Shown here in pieces: positions 58,792 to 64,000 of a stretch of 64,000 nucleotides of DNA (its first letter is position 1; each line of letters starts with the position of its first letter). Source of the stretch: JAFNAG01 sp050011535 (lineage in GTDB: Bacteria > Acidobacteriota > UBA6911); assembly GCA_050011535.1 (NCBI GenBank), contig JBEKIX010000001.1, positions 33,772 through 97,771 on the forward strand, written 5' to 3'. Under the pieces are notes generated by a model. It ran no database searches and was not told the origin of the DNA. It worked only from the letters and a program-made list of their open reading frames with translations. Both the position numbers and the translations under genes were made by a program.

Positions 58792-59052
58792 CTAGTTGTA
58801 ATTGTCCTCTTTGTCGTCAAGGTCCTCTTCGTCCTCGTCGTCCCAGTCTTCGTCGTCGTCCTCTTCTTCATCAAAATTGTAGTCTTCGTCATCTTCGTCT
58901 GCATCTTCGTCTTCAGCAGGAGCCAGATCGAACTCTACAGGATCGAGCGAGATCACCTCGAGATCGACGCCGCATTCAGGACAGGTGATGATTTCCCCGA
59001 CGTCCTCAAATTCCTCATCGATTTCTGCATCGCATTCCGGACAATAACCCAC
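58792..59052 (-). CDS. LysW-like zinc-ribbon protein with a long acidic tail
   Basis: 86 residues from GTG 59052, chosen because GGGAGG lies six bases upstream. The first half matches the LysW amino-group carrier pattern: YCPECDAEIDEEFEDVGEI, then ITCPECGVDLEVISLDPVEF, giving two CPxC zinc pairs. LysW proteins end in EDWGE, whose glutamate carries the substrate. Here the tail is instead ~45 residues of almost only Asp and Glu, ending DNYN. No lysine- or arginine-biosynthesis gene is near. Carrier function is therefore doubtful. Confidence 0.8.
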   Translation of the reverse strand: MGYCPECDAEIDEEFEDVGEIITCPECGVDLEVISLDPVEFDLAPAEDEDADEDDEDYNFDEEEDDDEDWDDEDEEDLDDKEDNYN

Positions 59053-59230
59053 GTTTAACCTCCCAAAAACGATGTCGCAGTAAGACAAGAGCGGAACAAA
59101 TTATTAGCATCACGAAGTAGGAACGTCAAATCATTTGTCCCCACTTTCGCGGAGTATGCTACTGTAATTGAGAGAAAACGAGCCTGAGCATGGCTCTTGG
59201 CGAGCGAGGTCACCTCGCGGAGCGGGCGTT

Positions 59231-60268
59231 ATGAAGATTGCCGGCATGGTTTTAGCACTTGGTCTCTGCATTCCTGCAACGATGTTTCCGGTTGCAACGC
59301 AGCAGGCGATTCCTGCGGCCAGCCCCGGAGTGTCCGTGCAGGACGTGCCCAAACAGGGTTCCCAGACTCAGAGCGGGCCGGGTCAGAACAAGCCGCCGGG
59401 CCAGCAGGGCATCTCGATCTCGGTCGATCTTGTCAGCCTGCAGGCTTTGGTGACGGACAAGAAGGGGAACATTCTTACCGGACTGCAACCCGAGAATTTC
59501 ACGATCTACGAAGATAACGTGAAGCAGGAGATCACGCACTTTGCGACTGTCGACGCCGGAATCACCGCAGTCATGCTCGTGGATTTCAGCAAGGTGGTAG
59601 ACTACTTCATCACCGATGTATGGAACTCCATCTATGGCTTCGCTGACAGTCTACGGCCCGGAGATTGGGTCGCCGTCATCGGCTACGATCTCAGGCCCAC
59701 CATCCTGACGGATTTCACGCAAAACCGGAATACGCTGATGGAAGCACTCAGTCGATTCTCGACACCCGCATTCAGCGAAAGCAATCTCTCCGACGCTCTG
59801 ATCTTCGCGCTGGACCGCGTGGAGGAGATTCAAGGGAAAGTCGCCATTCTGCTGGTCAGCACGGGCCTCGACACTTTCAGTCAGCACACTTATGACGACG
59901 CCTTGAAGAAGTGCAAGTCCGCGAACGCCTCAGTTTTTGCCATCAGCGTAGGACAGAGCGTCCGTCTCCGTTACAACCTCGACGACATCACATGGCTCAC
60001 GGCGGACAACCGGCTGCGGTCCTTTGCGGAGCTGACGGGAGGCGAAGTTTTCTTCCCGCGCTTTCCCACGGAGCTGCCCTCAATCTTCAAGAACATCTCC
60101 AACAGCTTGCGCAACCAGTACAGCCTCGCCTACGTTCCGAGCAACACCAAGCACGACGGGAAATTCCGCAAGATTCGCGTCGAAGCCCGGGCGGACCTGA
60201 ACCATGATGGCAAGCTCATCGATCTGAAGGTGCAAACGCGGCAAGGTTATCTGGCGCGCGAAAAGTAG
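59231..60268 (+). CDS. VWFA-related secreted protein 5
   Basis: 345 residues from ATG 59231 (GGAG eight bases upstream). Signal peptide (IAGMVLALGLCIPATMF), Gln/Pro-rich linker, the beta domain (VDLVSLQALVTDKKGNILTG), a VWA domain whose first motif reads LVDFSKVVDYF rather than DxSxS, and the tail SLRNQYSLAYVPSNTKHDG ending TRQGYLAREK. Short form like proteins 1 and 2 but with a changed MIDAS. Confidence 0.87.
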   Translation: MKIAGMVLALGLCIPATMFPVATQQAIPAASPGVSVQDVPKQGSQTQSGPGQNKPPGQQGISISVDLVSLQALVTDKKGNILTGLQPENFTIYEDNVKQEITHFATVDAGITAVMLVDFSKVVDYFITDVWNSIYGFADSLRPGDWVAVIGYDLRPTILTDFTQNRNTLMEALSRFSTPAFSESNLSDALIFALDRVEEIQGKVAILLVSTGLDTFSQHTYDDALKKCKSANASVFAISVGQSVRLRYNLDDITWLTADNRLRSFAELTGGEVFFPRFPTELPSIFKNISNSLRNQYSLAYVPSNTKHDGKFRKIRVEARADLNHDGKLIDLKVQTRQGYLAREK

Positions 60269-60274
60269 CCTTCC

Positions 60275-60742
60275 TTACAAATCCAGCACCATGCGATAGG
60301 CGTTGCCGTGCCCGTTGTAGTACCCTCGCAGGAAGTCCGTCCGCCGATAGCCAAGGCCAATATAGAATTGCTGCGCAGCTTCGTTATCCGTGTCAACCTC
60401 CAGGCTGGCTTGCACGGCTCCGCGAGCCCGGAATTCCGCGTGCAAAGTCTCCATGAGGGCACGGCCCACCCTTCCGCGCCGTGCTTCGGGAATCACATCG
60501 ATGGTGATGACGTGTGCGTGCTCGTGTGCCTTTACTTGCCCGATTGCGAATCCCAGAACGCTCCCTTCGCGCTCCGCAACCTTGCTGATGGAGGAGCCGT
60601 GATTCAGGAAAAAGAGCAACTCGACCCGTGAATAGGCGACATGGACAGGGAAACAGATCTGGTCGATGTCGTACAGCTTCTGGATTTCGTCGCTGCGCAC
60701 ATCGCGGATTAAGGGGGGATGTTCGGGCGTAGTCTTCTGCAC
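60275..60742 (-). CDS. GNAT-family N-acetyltransferase (RimI-like)
   Basis: 155 residues from GTG 60742; longer frames are not conserved. GNAT fold: IRDVRSDEIQKLYDIDQICF, SVLGFAIGQV, ITIDVIPEARRGRVGRALME (acetyl-CoA-binding RGRVG) and the C-terminal SLEVDTDNEAAQQFYIGLGY typical of RimI, which acetylates the N-terminus of a ribosomal protein. Other substrates are possible. The start is seven bases after a TATAAT, with no ribosome site, so the mRNA may be leaderless. Confidence 0.82.
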   Translation of the reverse strand: MQKTTPEHPPLIRDVRSDEIQKLYDIDQICFPVHVAYSRVELLFFLNHGSSISKVAEREGSVLGFAIGQVKAHEHAHVITIDVIPEARRGRVGRALMETLHAEFRARGAVQASLEVDTDNEAAQQFYIGLGYRRTDFLRGYYNGHGNAYRMVLDL

Positions 60743-60749
60743 ACCGAGG

Positions 60750-60771
60750 ATTATACATGTCTCGAGACATG
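60750..60771 (-). promoter_or_regulatory. TATAAT box adjoining a perfect 16-bp palindrome (candidate operator)
   Basis: On the minus strand CATGTCTCGAGACATG (60771-60756) is immediately followed by TATAAT (60755-60750), seven bases before the acetyltransferase GTG. The palindrome fills the -10/-35 spacer, an ideal operator position. Confidence 0.55.
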
Positions 60772-60813
60772 CGATAGACACGAAACGGATCGCTGGCATA
60801 CGGTCGCCAGAGC

Positions 60814-60969
60814 ACGTGGACTTCGACCTGAACCTGGACATGACTTGGACTATCTCACCCGACGTGAACCTTTGCGAGCTTGACGTTCACAGGCTGCCGT
60901 CCGTTTCTTATGTTCGGATATGGGTTGAGCACAAAAACGTTCAAGTCCAAGTCCACGTCCAAGTCCACG
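60814..60969. repeat. Iterated CAAGTC units in inverted arrangement
   Basis: The right part is GTTCAAGTCCAAGTCCACGT followed by a second CCAAGTCCACG (about 60939-60969). Its reverse complement resembles the left part, CGTGGACTTCGACCTGAACC and on to ACTTGGAC (60814-60850). It lies in the divergent intergenic space between the acetyltransferase and metG genes. Confidence 0.55.
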
Positions 60970-61024
60970 GGCCGAAGTGGCTATGGTATGATCTAAGCCT
61001 TTGACTGACGGATCGGAGGATGCC

Positions 61025-62707
61025 TTGGCTGAGAAGATTCTGGTGACGGCAGCTTTGCCTTACGCGAATGGCCCCCTTCATCTGGGGCACCTTGCGGGAG
61101 CTTACATGCCGGCTGACGTCTACGTTCGATACCAGCGGCTTAAAGGAAGCGATGTTATTTTCATTTGCGGCTCGGATGAACACGGCGTACCCATCACGAT
61201 CCGAGCGGACCGTGAGCACGTTTCACCCCAGGAAATCGTGGATCGCTACCACGCCATGATGAAGGAGAGTTTTCGCAGGCTCGGGATTCAGTTCGACAAT
61301 TATTCGCGCACTTCCCTTCCCCTTCACCGCAAGATCTCACAGGACATCTTTCTCAAGCTCAACGAGAAGGGGTTCATCAAGGAACAGGAAGTCCGCCAGT
61401 ATTATTGCGTTGTTTGCCACCGCTTCCTGCCGGACCGTTACATCGAAGGTGAGTGTCCGCACTGTCACCAGGCCGGTGCGCGGGGAGACCAGTGCGAATC
61501 TTGCGGTCGCTGGCTGGAACCGGAGCTGCTCATCTCCCCGAAGTGCAAGGTCTGCGGATCGACGCCCGAAATGCGCAGCACCAAACACTGGTATTTCCGG
61601 CTTTCTCAGTTCCAGAAGCAGCTCGAAGAGTGGCAGGCATCGAAAACTGACTGGAAGAGCAACGTAAGAGAATTCTGCGCCGGCTGGTTCGCCGAAGGCC
61701 TCACCGATCGCCCGATCACGCGTGATATCGACTGGGGGATTCCGGTGCCCCTGGAAGGCGCCGCCGGCAAGGTCCTCTACGTATGGTTCGATGCGCCCAT
61801 CGGCTACATTTCCTCCACCGTGGAGTGGGCGCAATTACAGGGTAAGCCCGATCTGTGGCGCGAATACTGGTGCGATCACCGCACGCGACTGATCCACTTC
61901 ATCGGCAAGGACAACATCGTTTTTCACGCCATCGTTTGGCCGGCAGTGTTGATGGCTCATGGTGAGTTTATCCTTCCGGACAACATCCCTGCCAATGAGT
62001 TCTTGAACATCGAAGGCGAGAAGCTCTCCACGAGCCGCAACTGGGCGGTCTGGGTCGATGAATTTCTCGAGCTGTTTCCTCCGGATCCGCTGCGTTACTA
62101 CCTTGCGGCCAACGCTCCCGAAAACAAGGACTCGGATTTCATCTGGAAAGATTTCCAGGCGCGCAACAACGGCGAGCTGGCAGACATTCTGGGAAATCTG
62201 GTAAATCGAAGCCTTTCGTTCATCGAGAAGCACTTCCAAGCCAGGGTGCCGGAGGTGCCTGAGGTGCTATCCAGTGCGGATCAGGAAGTGCTGGCCGCGG
62301 TGAAATCGGCCGCGACCAGGATCGGGAATCTCCTGGACGATTTTCAGGTTCGACGCGCGATCGGAGAGCTGATGAACCTGGCGCGTACAGGCAACAAGTA
62401 CTTCAATGATTCCGCGCCCTGGACAAGTCTAAAACAGGACCCGGCGCGTTGTGCCGCTACGTTGAACGCGACAGTCCAGCTGGAGCTCGCTCTTGCGGTG
62501 ATGATGGAGCCGTTCATGCCGTTTTCAGCCGAGAGCCTTTGGAAGATGCTGAATGCTCCAGGTTCGCACCGGGACATCCGCTGGGAGGATATCTGTCGGC
62601 TTCGGCTGCCCGCGAACCACCCGCTGGGTATGCGCGAAATCCTGTTTCGCAAAATCGAGGATGACGTGATTGACGCCCAGATCGCCAAACTCCACGGAAA
62701 ACATTGA
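61025..62707 (+). CDS. metG: Methionyl-tRNA synthetase
   Basis: 560 residues from TTG 61025, which has GGAGG five bases upstream; an earlier TTG (61001) has none. Class I synthetase: HLGH (residues 19-22), CGSDEHGVPI, and the knuckle with zinc cysteines CVVCHRF...ECPHCH...QCESCG...CKVCG. The second signature is EKLSTSRNW in place of KMSKS. C-terminal anticodon-binding helices are present and there is no EMAP-like tRNA-binding domain. Confidence 0.95.
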   Translation: MAEKILVTAALPYANGPLHLGHLAGAYMPADVYVRYQRLKGSDVIFICGSDEHGVPITIRADREHVSPQEIVDRYHAMMKESFRRLGIQFDNYSRTSLPLHRKISQDIFLKLNEKGFIKEQEVRQYYCVVCHRFLPDRYIEGECPHCHQAGARGDQCESCGRWLEPELLISPKCKVCGSTPEMRSTKHWYFRLSQFQKQLEEWQASKTDWKSNVREFCAGWFAEGLTDRPITRDIDWGIPVPLEGAAGKVLYVWFDAPIGYISSTVEWAQLQGKPDLWREYWCDHRTRLIHFIGKDNIVFHAIVWPAVLMAHGEFILPDNIPANEFLNIEGEKLSTSRNWAVWVDEFLELFPPDPLRYYLAANAPENKDSDFIWKDFQARNNGELADILGNLVNRSLSFIEKHFQARVPEVPEVLSSADQEVLAAVKSAATRIGNLLDDFQVRRAIGELMNLARTGNKYFNDSAPWTSLKQDPARCAATLNATVQLELALAVMMEPFMPFSAESLWKMLNAPGSHRDIRWEDICRLRLPANHPLGMREILFRKIEDDVIDAQIAKLHGKH

Positions 62708-62770
62708 CGAAGACTGCGTGACGCGGACGATTCTCTGATTCGCCACGCAGCCCCATGACGCCGCGCGAAG

Positions 62771-63973
62771 TTAAATGGATTTGAGAATCCGCGCCGCCCG
62801 GTTCTGCCTCGTGTCCAAGCCATCCCTTGAGCCCAGCACCGCCGGCGGTTCCAGGGGAACCTGTTCCACAACTGCTATGTCATAGCCCTGCAGCCCGACG
62901 ATCTTTCTGGGATGGTTCGTCACCAGCCGAATCTGCCTGACCCCAAGCACGCGCAAAATCTGTGCGCCGATTCCATAGATGAGCGGATCGGCCTGGGACC
63001 CGGCCATCTCCTCGGCATCTGCGACCCCCTTACCCTCGTCACGCACCGCACAGGCCTTGATCTCATTGGCCAAGCCGGTTCCCCGCCCTTCCTGGCGCAG
63101 ATAGACAAGGATGCCGCTGCCCGTTTCCTCGATCATTCTCAACGCGGAACGGAGCTGGACTCCGCCGTCGTTACGGAGCGAGTGGAAAACGTCGCCCATG
63201 GTCGATTGCGACTGCACGCGAACCAGCATGGGCGCGTCATCGCGGATCACGCCTTTGACAAGCGCGATGTGATGTTCCTTATCCAGCGTGTTTTCAAAAA
63301 CCACCACACGGAAATCGCCGAACTCGGTTGGTAGGAACGCCTCCGACACTTTGCGCACGAAAGTTTCCGTCCGCAGGCGGAATGCGATCAGATCGGCCAC
63401 CGTGATCATCTTCAATCCGTGGGTGCGCGCTACTTCCTGCAACTCGGGCACGCGTGCCATGGATCCGTCTTCCTTCATGACCTCGCAAATCACCCCGGCA
63501 GGATAAAGCCCGGCCAAGCGCGCGAGATCGACCGCGGCCTCCGTCTGCCCGGCCCGCTCCAGCACGCCGCCGGGACGCGCGCGCAGCGGGAAAACGTGCC
63601 CGGGACGAGCCAGATCCGAAGAAGCGCTTCGCGGATTCACTGCCGTGAGGATGGTAGCGGCTCGATCAGCGGCCGAGATCCCGGTCGTCACACCATGGCG
63701 GGCTTCTATCGAAACGGTGAAAGCGGTCCCGTACTTTGTGGTGTTATGGCCCACCATGAGCGGCACCTGGAGTTCATCGAGGCGCTCGCCCGTCATGGCC
63801 AGGCAGATCAAGCCTCGTCCGAATCTGGCCATGAAGTTGACTGCCTCGGGCGTGATCTTTTCCGCGGCGATGGTAAAGTCTCCTTCGTTTTCGCGCTCCT
63901 CGTCATCGAGCACGATGACGATATGACCCAGGCGTATTTCCTCGATTGCATCTACGATATTGTCAAATCCCAA
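62771..63973 (-). CDS. ribBA: RibBA-type protein: DHBP synthase with a GTP cyclohydrolase II domain lacking zinc cysteines
   Basis: 400 residues from TTG 63973 (GGGAG six bases upstream). The N-terminal half is an intact 3,4-dihydroxy-2-butanone-4-phosphate synthase: DDEERENEGDFTIAAE, ARHGVTTGISAADRA, HVFPLRARPGGVLERAGQTE. In the C-terminal GTP cyclohydrolase II half the usual HSEC...LRCDCG zinc site reads VQSQSTMGDVFHSLRNDGG, so all three zinc cysteines are gone, while LRQEGRGTGLANEIKA and VTNHPRKI persist. DHBP synthase activity is expected; GTP cyclohydrolase II activity is unlikely (inference). Confidence 0.92.
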   Translation of the reverse strand: MGFDNIVDAIEEIRLGHIVIVLDDEERENEGDFTIAAEKITPEAVNFMARFGRGLICLAMTGERLDELQVPLMVGHNTTKYGTAFTVSIEARHGVTTGISAADRAATILTAVNPRSASSDLARPGHVFPLRARPGGVLERAGQTEAAVDLARLAGLYPAGVICEVMKEDGSMARVPELQEVARTHGLKMITVADLIAFRLRTETFVRKVSEAFLPTEFGDFRVVVFENTLDKEHHIALVKGVIRDDAPMLVRVQSQSTMGDVFHSLRNDGGVQLRSALRMIEETGSGILVYLRQEGRGTGLANEIKACAVRDEGKGVADAEEMAGSQADPLIYGIGAQILRVLGVRQIRLVTNHPRKIVGLQGYDIAVVEQVPLEPPAVLGSRDGLDTRQNRAARILKSI

Positions 63974-64000
63974 GGTGCACTCCCAGCGGCGTGCCTTGCA

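Overview
The window is a GC-rich bacterial chromosome segment that most likely comes from an Acidobacteriota genome. The main clue is a group of five secreted VWFA-related proteins of the type expanded in that phylum (46.5-48.6, 53.4-58.0 and 59.2-60.3 kb). Further clues are a kinase start reading MIGDTISHYRFIEKLG, DUF4097 proteins, a bacillithiol glycosyltransferase (bshA) and MacB-type permease/adaptor operons. No rRNA, CRISPR array or complete insertion sequence was seen. Taxonomy is inferred from gene content only.

Layout. 0-6.8 kb: end of a medium-chain dehydrogenase, a membrane-bound Fe-S oxidoreductase (probable ETF:quinone oxidoreductase type), then a minus-strand lipoate operon lpdA-lipB-E2 acyltransferase. 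7-15 kb: an XdhC-like protein, nuoI, an unusual Fur/ferritin-like fusion, a methyltransferase, map, DUF2203, a merR-nuoB-nuoD unit lacking nuoC, folB, an A-type Fe-S carrier and a Smr protein. 16-22.6 kb: an export operon with one secreted Gly/Gln-rich protein, three successive HlyD/MacA-like adaptors and one MacB-like permease, but no ATPase. 22.8-28.7 kb: HEAT and TerB proteins, gdhA behind a structured leader, homoserine dehydrogenase, a small membrane protein and bshA.

28.7-36.6 kb is the plastic part. It holds a broken PhoH/PIN gene, a SnoaL-like protein, an exported cyanophycinase, tRNA-Glu, rnhA and a small integrative element in the 3' end of tRNA-Lys. The element (about 32.03-36.55 kb) is bounded by a 45/46-bp direct repeat of the tRNA end. 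It carries a tyrosine recombinase beside the tRNA and a TMTC-like membrane TPR protein as cargo. A duplicated segment of about 160 bp, with a TATAAT box and the start of a Ser/Thr kinase gene, sits once outside the element (29.7 kb) and once inverted inside it (34.6 kb).

36.8-46.5 kb: ECF sigma/anti-sigma pair with a DUF4097 protein, an outer-membrane barrel, then housekeeping genes trxA-purA, rsmA, RNase J and ftsK. 46.5-64 kb: the five VWFA-related genes interleaved with a GAF-GAF-PAS hybrid histidine kinase, galE, larE, a HAD hydrolase, a LysW-like zinc ribbon with a very acidic tail, a RimI-like acetyltransferase, metG and a ribBA whose GTP cyclohydrolase II half has lost its zinc cysteines.

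Several intergenic spaces hold inverted repeats built of iterated 6-8 nt units. Two of them (399-462 and 42408-42462) share an identical 26-nt arm and start exactly at the stop codon of the upstream gene.
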